A DNA stretch of 64,000 bases from Actinomadura oligospora ATCC 43269 (lineage in GTDB: Bacteria; Actinomycetota; Actinomycetes; Streptosporangiales; Streptosporangiaceae): assembly GCF_000518265.1 (NCBI RefSeq), contig NZ_KI912411.1:124001-188000 (forward strand). The letters are read 5' to 3'. Positions 17,053 to 25,791 of this stretch are shown piece by piece. The translations under genes and the position numbers were made by a program. Every line of letters starts with the position of its first letter. The stretch's first letter is position 1. The notes below the pieces were generated by a model. It did not search any database and was not told where the DNA came from. It worked only from the letters and a program-made list of their open reading frames with translations.

Positions 17053-17145
17053 CGAGCGTCCTCCCTTCCCGGCTCTTTCGTGGGGGGCGGCCGGGTGTCC
17101 CTGCAGCCGGCCCGTCCGGCGCTAGCGTCAGGACGGATTCGACTG

Positions 17146-17165
17146 CGAGCACGACGATAGACCAG
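17146..17165 (-). promoter_or_regulatory. Conserved leader element of the small peptide gene
   Basis: The complement reads CTGGTCTATCGTCGTGCTCG, identical over 20 bases to 25792-25811 upstream of the second peptide-gene copy. It lies about 95-125 bases before the start codon in both copies. It may contain a -10-like TATCGT; no clear -35 at normal spacing is seen. Confidence 0.45.
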
Positions 17166-17471
17166 CGGGGTCCCCAAACCCCGGCAGACCGCGCGGATGC
17201 AGGGCGGATCCGGGCGGACGTGAGCGGACGTGAGCGGACCCGGACGGACGCAGCCGCGCACCCGAACCCGCTTCGCTCCGTAGGGGACGGGGCCGTCCCG
17301 TCGGCCACCGCCGAGGGCGCCGCACGCCTCCCGACCAGGCCGATGTCCGATCCGAGGCGGCGTCGCGGGAGGCCCTCGTCATCTCGCCCCGGGCTCGGCC
17401 CTGCCCATGCTCATCGGCTCAGGAGTGGTGCACGACAAGCACGCCAGTAAGGGGTGCCAGCCAAACGTCAA

Positions 17472-17660
17472 TTACCCACCCATCCCCGAGGAGTCGGGAG
17501 GTGGGGCGGCTCGGACCTCCGCCTCACCCGCGCCGTCATCATGTTCGTCGGCAGGGGCATCCACAGAACGACGCGGGGCTCGCAGCAGGGGGTCCGGCGG
17601 CGGCAACGTCTTGGGCATGTGCATGATGAAGCCCATGCCGAGGCCGACGCCAGGCGTCAT
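17472..17660 (-). CDS. Possible small peptide gene (62 aa)
   Basis: ATG 17660 with GAGG close upstream; the product starts MTPGVGLGMGFIMHMPKTLP and ends in a Pro/Asp-rich tail (PPPDSSGMGG). Codon use is mostly GC-ended. No homology is claimed and there is no supporting copy elsewhere, so it may be chance. The rest of 17166-18053 shows no other convincing gene. Confidence 0.3.
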   Translation of the reverse strand: MTPGVGLGMGFIMHMPKTLPPPDPLLRAPRRSVDAPADEHDDGAGEAEVRAAPPPDSSGMGG

Positions 17661-17783
17661 GAAGCCTCACCGCGGCGCCGCCTGGCCCGCGCCGACCTCG
17701 CTGGCCTGGCGGTCGCGCTCGCCGTCAGATCCGCACTCGAGACCAGACCATGGCCCGCCAGAAGGCTTCCCTTCAGAGCGGTG

Positions 17784-17850
17784 GGGGCTTGAGAGCAGCA
17801 ACCGAACGGCCAGTCACGTTAAGGAGCCCGGCGGGCTCGTCCTGCCGTGA
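17784..17850 (+). repeat. Inverted repeat copy 1 (peptide-coding type) before the DUF4145-like gene
   Basis: About 65 bases matching the complement of 18779-18841. Both read, in the same sense relative to the repeat, as SSNRTASHVKEPGGLV followed by LP-stop here and VPD in the other copy. Differences include GTT/GTA and GGG/GGA, both silent. The pair frames the DUF4145-like gene from both sides. Confidence 0.65.
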
Positions 17851-18053
17851 CTGGTCGTTCCGATGCGGGTGGCTGGGGGCCGGGGTCAGCGGCCGGACAC
17901 TGCAACCTCGCGACGACCATGAGCTACGACCGGCGCAGGAAGAGCCTCGTAGACGACCCGGCGCTCCAGTTCTCCCGCAGCAGAGGCACCTGAACCCCGG
18001 CCCGGAATACCGTGTGAAACGGGTGGCGGCCAGCACTTCGAGGCGATACCGGT

Positions 18054-18740
18054 ATGGGCATGACACACCAGACCGGGCCGGGGATTGAGCTGTTCGACCC
18101 GGAGATGGCCGCCTACTGCGGACACTGCAAGCTCCACGTTTCGATGTATGAAGAGACAACCCGGCAGGTGTTCCCCAAACTCAGAGGCCCGGGCGCGAAC
18201 CTCTCCCACGATGCCGCGGTCTTCGAGAAGACGATGTACTGCACGTACTGCGACGGTGGCACCCTCTACCTGTTCCAGTACGACGCGAGCGACGAGGTAG
18301 CGCGGCCCCCGGCAAAGGTGGTGCTGCTGTACCCGGCACCTGCCCCGCGTCAGCTCGACGACAGCGTCCCGGAGAAGGTACGGAGCCTCTTCCACGAAGC
18401 CGCGCTTTGCGAAACCCACGGGGCGCTGCGGGCCGCCGCCGTGATGTATCGCGGCACCGTCGAGGAGATGTGCAAAGACCTAGGGGCCAGCGGAGGCAAC
18501 CTCTACCAGCGGATCAACGGCCTCGCCGGACTGGGGCTGGGCCGGGACGTCGTGGACGACATGCACGAGGCCCGGCTTCTGGGTAACGACAGCATCCACG
18601 ACGGACTCATCTATGCCGCCGACGAGGTCGCCGACGTCGCTGAGCTGGTCGAGGAGGCCCTTACCGCATTGTACGTGCAGCCCGCCCAGCGCCAGGCATA
18701 CCGCCAAAGGCGGCTCGCGCGCCGCCAAGCGGGGGCTTGA
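18054..18740 (+). CDS. DUF4145-like protein with N-terminal zinc-ribbon-like cysteines
   Basis: 228 residues, ATG 18054 (18060 also possible). Two CxxC pairs, YCGHCKLH (about 22) and YCTYCDGG (about 63), suggest a zinc ribbon. The C-terminal half 'RAAAVMYRGTVEEMCKDLGA' ... 'LLGNDSIHDGLIYAADEVAD' follows the DUF4145 pattern (a HEPN-related helical domain often found in or beside restriction and other defence genes). Soluble. It sits alone between inverted repeats in the recombinase-bounded island, suggesting a cargo gene. Confidence 0.75.
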   Translation: MGMTHQTGPGIELFDPEMAAYCGHCKLHVSMYEETTRQVFPKLRGPGANLSHDAAVFEKTMYCTYCDGGTLYLFQYDASDEVARPPAKVVLLYPAPAPRQLDDSVPEKVRSLFHEAALCETHGALRAAAVMYRGTVEEMCKDLGASGGNLYQRINGLAGLGLGRDVVDDMHEARLLGNDSIHDGLIYAADEVADVAELVEEALTALYVQPAQRQAYRQRRLARRQAGA

Positions 18741-18778
18741 CCGTCACGAAGGCCAGCCGTATCTGAGCCTTCGCGGTC

Positions 18779-18841
18779 CGGCACGACGAGTCCGCCGGGC
18801 TCCTTTACGTGACTGGCCGTTCGGTTGCTGCTCAAGCCCCG
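18779..18841 (-). repeat. Inverted repeat copy 2 (peptide-coding type) after the DUF4145-like gene
   Basis: Complement of the 17784-17850 copy, with a two-base difference at the start and scattered single changes. On the minus strand it reads GLSSNRTASHVKEPGGLVVP, with an in-frame ATG upstream at 18862 (MSAAYGTRG...). Confidence 0.65.
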
Positions 18842-19312
18842 TGTGCCATACGCAGCCGACAAGCGAAGGGCCCGGGCAGTGGCGCTGTCCGAGCCATCCT
18901 CGCCTCAGGTCACTTGGTCGGCGACCGCCGCCCCCGCAGTAGGCGCAGCCCGGGACGGCGGGCCAGTCTCGTCGCTCTGGGCGCCGTCCGCGAGAGCGAG
19001 CAACGGACGGCCCTGACGCTCACGCTGCGGCGCGAGCCCGGTGACCTGCACGGATCCCCCAACCAACAAGTTGGCAGGATCCGGCCATCCTCACCTCTTG
19101 CACATTTTGGCCCGGACGGACTCTAAGCCGTGCCGTCGCCCCCGGGTGAAGGGGCGGCGGACCACGGACGTCCGGCAGAGAGGTGGCCAACGGGTGGGCT
19201 GTGCTCGGTTCGGGATTTGTGGTGATCGGGTGTCCGGCCGAAGGCCCGGGCGAGAGGAGTGTGGTGGTGACGGGTCAAGCGGCGGGACACCGCACGTCGC
19301 AGGGGGTGGCCG
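18842..19312. other. Gene-free stretch before the sigma-like gene
   Basis: About 470 bases. I see no supported coding region apart from the start of the minus-strand SNRTASHVKEPGG frame at 18862. The last bases carry AGGGGGTGGCCG, the ribosome site of the sigma-like gene. Confidence 0.4.
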
Positions 19313-19804
19313 ATGAACGTTGAGGCCGTCCCCCAGCCCGACGGCGGGGACCAAGAACTCGAGGCGCTGTATGGGCAGCTGATCAAAAAGCACTGGAAGC
19401 GGCTGGTAGGCCTGTGTCAGGCCGAAGGGGTCTACGGGGCGGCCGCCGACGACATCGTCGCCGACGCGTTCGAGAAACTGCACGCTCGCCGCCACGCGGT
19501 GCGGCACAAGGCGGCCTACCTGTCCGCCATCGTGCTGAACCGGCTGAAGCGACCGGGACGCGAAGAACCGCGGGCCGAGGTCGAGATTGCCGCCGCCTCC
19601 GGCCAGGGCCCGCACCAGCAGATGCTGGGGGCCGAGATGGTCCGGGCCGCGCTGGCCGCCCTGACCGGGCAGCAGCACCAGGTGTTCGCGCTCCACCTGG
19701 TCGGCCACACCCAGGCCGAGATCAGCGAAGCGCTGCAGATGACCCCGGGGACGGTGCGCTCGAACCTGCGGCACGCCGCGACCGGCTCAAGAGCTGGTAC
19801 CTGA
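19313..19804 (+). CDS. Sigma-70-like factor, C-terminus frameshifted
   Basis: 163 residues. 'ADDIVADAFEKLHARRHAVR' resembles sigma region 2 and 'LTGQQHQVFALHLVGHTQAE' with 'ISEALQMTPGTVRSNLRHA' is a region-4 HTH, as in ECF-type factors. The end, RHAATGSRAGT, does not look natural. If one C is restored near 19780 (GCCGCGAC to GCCCGCGAC) the frame continues RDRLKSWYLTEWMEG to 19839, overlapping the next gene's start at 19829 as an operon would. So either a recent single-base deletion or a short functional variant. No anti-sigma partner is obvious. Confidence 0.65.
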   Translation: MNVEAVPQPDGGDQELEALYGQLIKKHWKRLVGLCQAEGVYGAAADDIVADAFEKLHARRHAVRHKAAYLSAIVLNRLKRPGREEPRAEVEIAAASGQGPHQQMLGAEMVRAALAALTGQQHQVFALHLVGHTQAEISEALQMTPGTVRSNLRHAATGSRAGT

Positions 19805-19828
19805 CCGAATGGATGGAAGGGGGCTGCG

Positions 19829-20269
19829 ATGACCGCTGAGGACACCCCGCAGAACGACACGACGGCCGCGGGTCCGGAGGACGCCCTGTTCACCGCCTGG
19901 GCCCAGATGGTGGAACAAGTCGAAACCGAACGCGACATGGCCCAGGTCAAGCGGCAGCTGTACGAGCGGATCCGCGAGCACGACGCGGACCTGGACGACG
20001 CGGAGCTGCAGCCCGCCCCTCCCCCGCGCCCGGCCGCGCGGCCACAGGGCGACAACCTGCGGCGGAACGGTGGCCGGCCGCTCTCGGAGGTCCAGTTCCT
20101 CACCGTCGCCGAGGTCGCGGCAGTCATGCGCGTCTCCAAGATGACCGTCTACCGGCTGGCCCACGCCGGAGAACTCCCCTCGATCCGCGTGGGCCGCTCG
20201 TTCCGTGTCCCGGCGGCGGCGGTGTACGACTACCTGCGCGGCGCCTTCAACGATTGCGAGGCCCTGTGA
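19829..20269 (+). CDS. Excisionase-type HTH DNA-binding protein
   Basis: 146 residues. The C-terminal 55 residues, 'FLTVAEVAAVMRVSKMTVYR' then LAHAGELPSIRVGRSFRVP, are a MerR-like winged HTH of the excisionase (helix_turn_helix_17) family. The N-terminal part is acidic and helical (VETERDMAQVKRQLYERIRE, a likely coiled coil). Second gene of a three-gene operon whose reading frames overlap. It could control the operon or direct recombination at the nearby recombinase sites. Confidence 0.8.
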   Translation: MTAEDTPQNDTTAAGPEDALFTAWAQMVEQVETERDMAQVKRQLYERIREHDADLDDAELQPAPPPRPAARPQGDNLRRNGGRPLSEVQFLTVAEVAAVMRVSKMTVYRLAHAGELPSIRVGRSFRVPAAAVYDYLRGAFNDCEAL

Positions 20270-20526
20270 GATCCCCTGGGAACGACGTCGCCCTGGACGA
20301 ACCGGGCCCGGCCCCGGCCGTCCGGCGGCGCACCCCCGTCCGCCGCCGGACGGCCACCCGGCGCCGCGGCTCGCCCCCACCGCAGACGGCGGCCATCGCG
20401 CTGGTGCTGGCGCTGCAGCACCTGCTGACCGACGCGATGGACTCCACCGCTCGCACTATCCGCCTAGCGCTGCTTCTGGTGATCCTGGGCGCCCTCGCGC
20501 TCGGCGTCGCCTGGATGTGGCGATGA
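20266..20526 (+). CDS. Small C-terminally anchored membrane protein
   Basis: 86 residues from GTG 20266, which overlaps the HTH gene stop as GTGA. Residues 10-45 are basic and Arg/Pro-rich; then an amphipathic helix (QTAAIALVLALQHLLTDAMD) and one span at the very end (LALLLVILGALALGVAWMW). The shape, basic cytoplasmic region plus tail anchor, fits a membrane regulator, possibly holding the sigma-like or HTH protein. No family recognised. Confidence 0.55.
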   Translation: MRSPGNDVALDEPGPAPAVRRRTPVRRRTATRRRGSPPPQTAAIALVLALQHLLTDAMDSTARTIRLALLLVILGALALGVAWMWR

Positions 20527-21227
20527 CAGAGGGGCCGACCGCCGAGGGCCTCCCGCACCATGCTCTTCGCCATCCACGCCAGCGCCGACGGGCACCGCGA
20601 AGCCGGACCAGGCCAGTCTCGAACTGAATCCCGAAGGACCGCGTGAGCACCGAGTGCAGCTGCGACAAGGCCCACCACCCGCGTCCTACGACCACGTGCA
20701 CACCGCGGACAAGTTGCCCTTGGCGCGCCGCGGCGAAGCCGGATCGTGGTGCACGGCTACGTGGTGGAGTTCGGCGGTTCCAGATGCCTGCCCTCGACCA
20801 AGGCCCGGCCCGCTCTCGGTGCTCACCCCCAGCCTCGTCCTGGCGCCCGGGCGTCCGCCGCGCGCCCTTCGCGGTGTTGGGTGCGAGCAGTAACCCCTGC
20901 GTGGCGCTGCCTGGCGTCGAATGCTGGGGAAGGCCGGTCAGTGGACGTGGCGGTGTCACCGGGAACCGCTCAGCGATCAACGTCGCTGATGGGCTCCGTG
21001 TTGTCGCCGTCCTTCCGTGGCTCGGGGAGAGGCGGGGAACCGTGGGCCAACGTGAGGTTCTCCTCGTGGGCCTTCACACCGTCAGCCGACCGGCTGGTAG
21101 GCATCGTGCTCGGCATAGTGGATGATCACTCAACACGCTTGCGTGGTGATGGAGTGGAGCCCGCCTCCCCAGGTAGACCAGAGCCTAGAGACATGCCCCG
21201 TGTAGGGGTAGAGCTGACACCCTGGTT
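20527..21227. other. Gene-poor stretch with a possible broken small gene
   Basis: About 700 bases. GTG 20643 after AGGACCGC opens STECSCDKAHHP and then becomes low-complexity, while a neighbouring frame gives YDHVHTADKLPLARRGEAG, so a frameshifted small gene is possible. Nothing else is supported. Confidence 0.3.
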
Positions 21228-22784
21228 TTAGAGGCTGCCTTTCTCAGGGAAGAGATCGGCCAGTCCCGCCCGAAGGACTGGGTGCAGGGTGCGCACGGTC
21301 GAGTCACCGAGGGTCCATTCGGCGGTTCCGGGTTCTGCCTCCCTGAGCCCTTCGAGGGCGGCGAGGGCCTGGTCAGTATCGCGGATGCGCTGGAGCATCG
21401 CGACGGCCACGTCGCGGACGTGCCACCGGTTGTGGTGCGTTCCGAGTTCAGCCAGTCCACACACGGCTTCTTTCAGGATCGTCAGGTCCTGGCTCACCTG
21501 AACCGCGCGATCGGCGAAGTTCGCCAGGCGGTCGCATTCACTGAAGCCGAAGCTGCCGCCGAGCCGCCGAACGAACGCCCGGAAGACCTGGGTGAAGCTC
21601 GTCGGGTTGTTCGCCCACCAACGCTCCACCGACTCGACGGGCAGCGAGCTGAACGCCCACGCGAACTCGCCCATGTCGTCCTCGTCACTCAGGTCGATCT
21701 CGTTCGCCCACTGCTCCAGTTCTGCGAAGGCCGCGGGGTCGGCGATGCAGCCGGCCTGCAGTCGGGGCGACAGCCGCAGGGCGCGTTCCTGGGCCGTTTC
21801 CCAGTAGCCGTTAGGGACCGGTCGAAAGCCGGCTTCGATCGCGTCGAGCAGTTGGGTCGCGCTGCCATAGCGACGCTCCCGGTCGGGCGAGATCGCGCGT
21901 TGGATCACTCCGCGGAGCGGGCCCGCCGGTACCTGGTCGTCAACGGGCAGGCCGTTGATGACGAGCGCCTGCATGATCTTGCCCGCGGAGTAGACGTCGG
22001 CGCGGGCATCGATGTGCTTGGAATCCCTCATCTGCTCGGGCGCCATGTAGTAGTGGCTGCCCATGACGTCGTAGGTCTCGGTGAGCACGCTGCTCTCGTC
22101 CACGACGCGGGCGAGCCCAAAGTCGGCGATAGCCCATGCTCCCCCCCGGGACCGCAGCACGTTCTCGGGCTTCAGGTCGCGATGGAAGATTCCCTGGCTG
22201 TGAATGTGGGCCAGACCCCTGCAGACCGCCCGCATCACCTCGGCGATCTCCTCCGGCTCGGTGATGGCGCCGACCTCGTCGGCGAGACTTCCCAGCGCGA
22301 GGGGCATGGCGTACCACATGCCCACGTCGGGATCACTGCCGCTGGCGACGACCGGCATCACGTTCACATGGTCGAGTTCGGACATGAGCCGGAGCTCGCG
22401 TGCAAAGCGCGCGACGATGTCCGGATCCGCTTCCCGAAGGACCTTGACGGCGATGTTGGACTGGTCACCGGTCGTGGTCAGATCCCGCGCCTGATAGACG
22501 CTGGCGAATCCGCCTTCACCAAGCTTGTGGCCCAGCTCGAACCGTCGGCCTACCGACCGGGGGCCCGGGGCCGCTTCGGGACGTCCGGCTCCGCGGCGCA
22601 GGCCACTGTCGCGCCACCGGCGGATGGTGCCCAGGTCCCAGATGGCACCGGCGCTCAGCTCGGCGATAGGGGCCGGGAACCCGGGTTGCTGGCGGAGCTT
22701 GGACACCTGCTGCCTAGTCACTCCGAGCTCGCCCGCGACCTCGGTCACTCCACCAAGATGGAGAGGCGACTGATTGGTTGTCAT
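21228..22784 (-). CDS. Serine/threonine protein kinase with N-terminal HTH
   Basis: 518 residues from ATG 22784 (22796 also in frame). Residues 10-60 form an HTH ('GVTEVAGELGVTRQQVSKLR'). The kinase domain follows: GEGGFASVY (89-97), Lys114 in IAVKVL, HRDLKPEN (201-208), DFG (221-223), APE (248-250), so all catalytic residues are present. No membrane span, unlike the usual PASTA/receptor kinases; the C-terminal 200 residues are helical and unassigned. It probably phosphorylates Ser/Thr in response to DNA-bound or cytosolic signals. An HTH fused directly to a kinase is uncommon. Located inside the recombinase-bounded island. Confidence 0.85.
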   Translation of the reverse strand: MTTNQSPLHLGGVTEVAGELGVTRQQVSKLRQQPGFPAPIAELSAGAIWDLGTIRRWRDSGLRRGAGRPEAAPGPRSVGRRFELGHKLGEGGFASVYQARDLTTTGDQSNIAVKVLREADPDIVARFARELRLMSELDHVNVMPVVASGSDPDVGMWYAMPLALGSLADEVGAITEPEEIAEVMRAVCRGLAHIHSQGIFHRDLKPENVLRSRGGAWAIADFGLARVVDESSVLTETYDVMGSHYYMAPEQMRDSKHIDARADVYSAGKIMQALVINGLPVDDQVPAGPLRGVIQRAISPDRERRYGSATQLLDAIEAGFRPVPNGYWETAQERALRLSPRLQAGCIADPAAFAELEQWANEIDLSDEDDMGEFAWAFSSLPVESVERWWANNPTSFTQVFRAFVRRLGGSFGFSECDRLANFADRAVQVSQDLTILKEAVCGLAELGTHHNRWHVRDVAVAMLQRIRDTDQALAALEGLREAEPGTAEWTLGDSTVRTLHPVLRAGLADLFPEKGSL

Positions 22785-22900
22785 GACGGCAACCATATCG
22801 AAATAGGTGACATCATGACGCTCATTCTGCTGCCCTCGAGGCCATCTCCACCCTGGCCGACATTCTCAGAAACCCTCGATTCCGCGACCGCCTGCGGTTG

Positions 22901-23457
22901 TCAGTCGCTGAGGTAGCGGTCCAGGGAGGTCCTGGGGATGCTGGTCTTGGTTGCGATGACGCAGAGGGAGTCGCCCTGGGCTTTAAGGAGCCGGGCGTAT
23001 TCGACCTTGTCGCCCGCGTGGGCGATGGGGCGGCCGGTCTGGCGGCCGGAGGCTTCGGCAACGGTGCGGACGTGGGCGGCGAGTTCGGGGGTGAAGGTGC
23101 GTTCCATCTCGTCGAACAGCGCCGGCAGGAGGAACGCGATGCGTCCCATGCCCTCGTCGGTGGTGTTGATCGGGAGCGGGTCGGCCAGCGACCGGACGCC
23201 GATGCCGCGCTCGGCCAGTCGTGGACGGGGTTGAGGAGCTCTCGCCGGTTACGGCCGAGCCGGTCCAGGGTGTGGACGACGATGGTGTCGCCGGGCCGGG
23301 CGTAGGCCAGCAGGGCATTCAGTCCGTCGCGGTCGACGGTCGCGCCGGTCTTGTCGACGTAGATCCGTTCGTCACCGATCCCGGCGGCGGCCAGGGCGTC
23401 GAGTTGGCGTTCGAGGAACTGCTTGGTGGTGGAGACGCGGGCGTAGCCGAGATCCAT
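22901..23457 (-). pseudogene. Serine recombinase, frameshifted second copy
   Basis: Starts MDLGYARVSTTKQFLERQLD (nucleophile Ser10 kept) and is closely related to the 15610-16191 gene. Near 23219 a base is missing (GGCCAGTCGTGGAC against GGCCAGGTCATGGAC in the intact copy). The rest, GRIAFLLPALFDEMERTFTP to SLDRYLSD, continues in another frame to 22901. Also one residue shorter near VDKTGATV. It probably gives no active enzyme. Confidence 0.8.
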
Positions 23458-23514
23458 GCCGCCCTCAGGATGATCGTTGCCGGCTCCCATGCCCGAGCGC
23501 ACGAGACTCGTCTC

Positions 23515-23581
23515 CGTACGGGACTTCTGGAACGGTTCTTATGGGACGACTTCCGGAACGATGCGTGTCCGGCGGTATCCG
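23515..23581 (-). repeat. Putative res-like recombination site (copy 2)
   Basis: Gap-free 67-base match to 16251-16317 in the same orientation, 7,264 bases apart. Same motif order: TTCTGGAACG, GGGACG, CCGGAACGAT, CGTGTCCGGCGG. Confidence 0.6.
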
Positions 23582-23729
23582 ATTTCCAGGCGTCGATTCC
23601 CGTAGTCCTCTGCACTGATACCCACAGCCCTCTTCACTACTGACTCTGACACGCCTGCTCTCCCGCGTTTCGCATCCGTGAGTCGAGTGTCGGGTGATTT
23701 CCGAGGAACGGGGGTAGCTCGGGAGCTCT

Positions 23730-24146
23730 GTGCGCTTGAATGCCTCCATGTCCAACCAGTCCAGCCCAGAGGACGAGGAGAAAACCTCCGTCGTCGAGAA
23801 CGCGAAGAACATCTTGAAGAAGCACAAGAAGATCATCATTGGCGGAGGGCTCGCGATTCTCGCCATCACGGTTGCTGAGATCGCGAAACGCGCCGAGGGT
23901 CCGAACGACCCGGAGGAACGGAAAGTCCCCGAAGTCGATCAGGGTGGAAAACGCTGGAACCACCTGAGGGGCAACTGGGAGATCGACGGAGAGCCGGTCT
24001 CCTACAGGGTGAGCTGGACCGACATAGATAGCGGTGACAGGCACGTGAAGGAGTGCGCGGACATCGACCAGGGCTACACGATCTACGAGCAGATGCTGAA
24101 GACCGCGGGCGCCCTTGGGGTGAAATGGGACCACATCCCCTGGTAA
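23730..24146 (+). CDS. Hypothetical single-span membrane protein
   Basis: 138 residues from GTG 23730 (GGGAG upstream); ATG 23748 is a second option. Acidic start, lysine-rich helix (ENAKNILKKHKK), one span (IIIGGGLAILAITVAEIA) and an acidic soluble domain of about 80 residues (WEIDGEPVSYRVSWTDIDSG). No family recognised. Base use is less GC-rich than its neighbours, which suggests transfer. Confidence 0.6.
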   Translation: MRLNASMSNQSSPEDEEKTSVVENAKNILKKHKKIIIGGGLAILAITVAEIAKRAEGPNDPEERKVPEVDQGGKRWNHLRGNWEIDGEPVSYRVSWTDIDSGDRHVKECADIDQGYTIYEQMLKTAGALGVKWDHIPW

Positions 24147-24724
24147 GGGTCGGGTTTCCGAAGCCGTCTGCACCGATGTCTGTAGTGCTCTGTACTCGGC
24201 TGGTACTGATCAGTTGCCGCCCATCTCACGCTAGCGTCGGGCACGGGCTGCAGACAGGGCTGTTGGGGGCTGCCCGCGATGCTCGGCGACGGCCCCGTGG
24301 GGCAGATGCCCGTTGCGATCGAGTGACACCCAGCTGAGGCGGTGCGGGTGTCTGCTGTCCGGGTTGGCGTCAATCTGAGGGGCCTCGCGTTTTCCGGACA
24401 GGGCCCCGTTCTCGCTGGCACCCGGGACCTGGAGTGGAGGGCCAGCGAGGAGGCCGCGTAGGCGATCCGGGTAAGCGGCAAGGTTCCCCTGCCGTAGACG
24501 CGATCCTCCACGACTGCTGATGGGCAGTCGGTTGCAGGCGTCCGCTGAAGGCTGGCTGGGCGACAAGATCGGCGCGAGGAAGGCCGACGCCGAGGTTTTC
24601 GGCGAGCCGGTAGAACAGGCCTCGCCCGCACATGACCCCTCCAAGAGCTCCCTCAGAACCCAGGCCTACCACTCCACCCGAAAACCCCTAGTCGATTCGT
24701 GCGAGTGGTCCATACCCTTCCGCT
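24147..24724. other. Gene-free stretch
   Basis: About 580 bases with no frame I can support on either strand; likely degenerate DNA. A short sequence near 24179-24200 (GTAGTGCTCTGTACTCG) resembles 23600-23620 (GTAGTCCTCTGCACTGA) on the other side of the small membrane gene. Confidence 0.4.
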
Positions 24725-25666
24725 ATGCCAGCTCCACAGGCCAGCGCCTTCCACTTCATGGCCGACACGCTCGACGCCATGGCCGACGCGCTGAACTTCG
24801 CCTCTTCCGTCAACGGCAACACCCAGCGGCCCTCGTCACCTGCAGCCTGGGAGAACACCGGTGGCGGCCGCCTGGAAGGCGAATGGAGTAGCAACCCCCT
24901 ACAGGACGCCAACCTGTCCGCTGGCCTGCTGGCCAACTCGGCGAACGACCACGCCTCCGGTCTCGCAGCGGTGCTGCGCATGCCTGCGGGCGGGATCTTC
25001 TCGACCTACACCGTCGCGCGCGGCTTGCTGGAGAGCGCAGCTCGGGCTTGGTACCTGATGGAACCGGACATCGAGGTGCTGGAGCGCGTCCGGCGGCACA
25101 TGAACGAGCGGCTCCACAGCCTCAATGAATCCCGGCTTCTCCTCCACGGACAAGGCCAGGCCGCGACGCACCAGGACAACCAGGAGAAGAAGATTCTCGA
25201 CACGGGCGGGGAGCACTTCTCCTTCCGGGTGAGCAAGAAGTACAAGGCGGCGCGTCTGGGAGAGGAGCGGCCCAGCGCCATGAAACTCGCCGACGACTGC
25301 ATGGCCGCGGCGGCGGGCGAGACGGGCATGGGAAGGCTGGTCTACCAGTTGCTGTCCGGGAAGGCCCACGGCGTCGCCTACGCGCTCCTACAGCTCCTAG
25401 GCGCCCCCTCGACTCCGCAGGATCCGGAGATCCCCGGGGTGGCTCTGCGCCAGGTCCAGCACAACGCGGTCGATGTGGCGCAGATGCTCTTGGTCCCGGT
25501 CGTCGTGTATGCCTCGATGTCGCAGCGGTACTTCCAGCACCAGGGCTGGGATCCTGCCGGATGGCAGGAGGCCTCCTCCAATGCCTACCGGGGGTGGGCT
25601 GCCCTCGCCCAGGCCGTCCCCGATGCCAAGGGTTTGGTGACCGTTCCCCAGGCTCAGGTGACATAG
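24725..25666 (+). CDS. Hypothetical protein, helical
   Basis: 313 residues, ATG 24725. Mostly helical with no signal peptide; the middle has charged segments (RVRRHMNERLHSLNESRLLL), the C-terminal third is hydrophobic and helical (VDVAQMLLVPVVVYASMSQR). Long all-helical proteins with a conserved 'LLSGKAHG'-like motif occur among actinomycete orphan genes, but I cannot assign a family. It stands between the recombinase island and the mobilisation module. Confidence 0.6.
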   Translation: MPAPQASAFHFMADTLDAMADALNFASSVNGNTQRPSSPAAWENTGGGRLEGEWSSNPLQDANLSAGLLANSANDHASGLAAVLRMPAGGIFSTYTVARGLLESAARAWYLMEPDIEVLERVRRHMNERLHSLNESRLLLHGQGQAATHQDNQEKKILDTGGEHFSFRVSKKYKAARLGEERPSAMKLADDCMAAAAGETGMGRLVYQLLSGKAHGVAYALLQLLGAPSTPQDPEIPGVALRQVQHNAVDVAQMLLVPVVVYASMSQRYFQHQGWDPAGWQEASSNAYRGWAALAQAVPDAKGLVTVPQAQVT

Positions 25667-25791
25667 CGTCCGCGTGGTGCCGTCGACGAGGGCACCGCAG
25701 GCGTGGGCACCGGTCATTCGCTGCGTCTTAGCAGGGGGACAGAGACACACTAGGACGCCTGATCCGTCGCGGGCGGGAGTTTGTCGGTGCC

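Noticed and set aside
20643..21125. Protein gene after the small membrane protein
   Set aside because: It starts well (STECSCDKAHH) but turns low-complexity and frame-confused; not reported as a CDS.
21282..22916. 544-codon plus-strand frame opposite the kinase
   Set aside because: The minus strand encodes a full kinase with all catalytic motifs; the other frame is a GC-bias shadow.
24231..24644. 137-codon minus-strand frame
   Set aside because: No ribosome site, Arg/Pro/Ser-rich composition and competing frames of similar length; looks non-coding.
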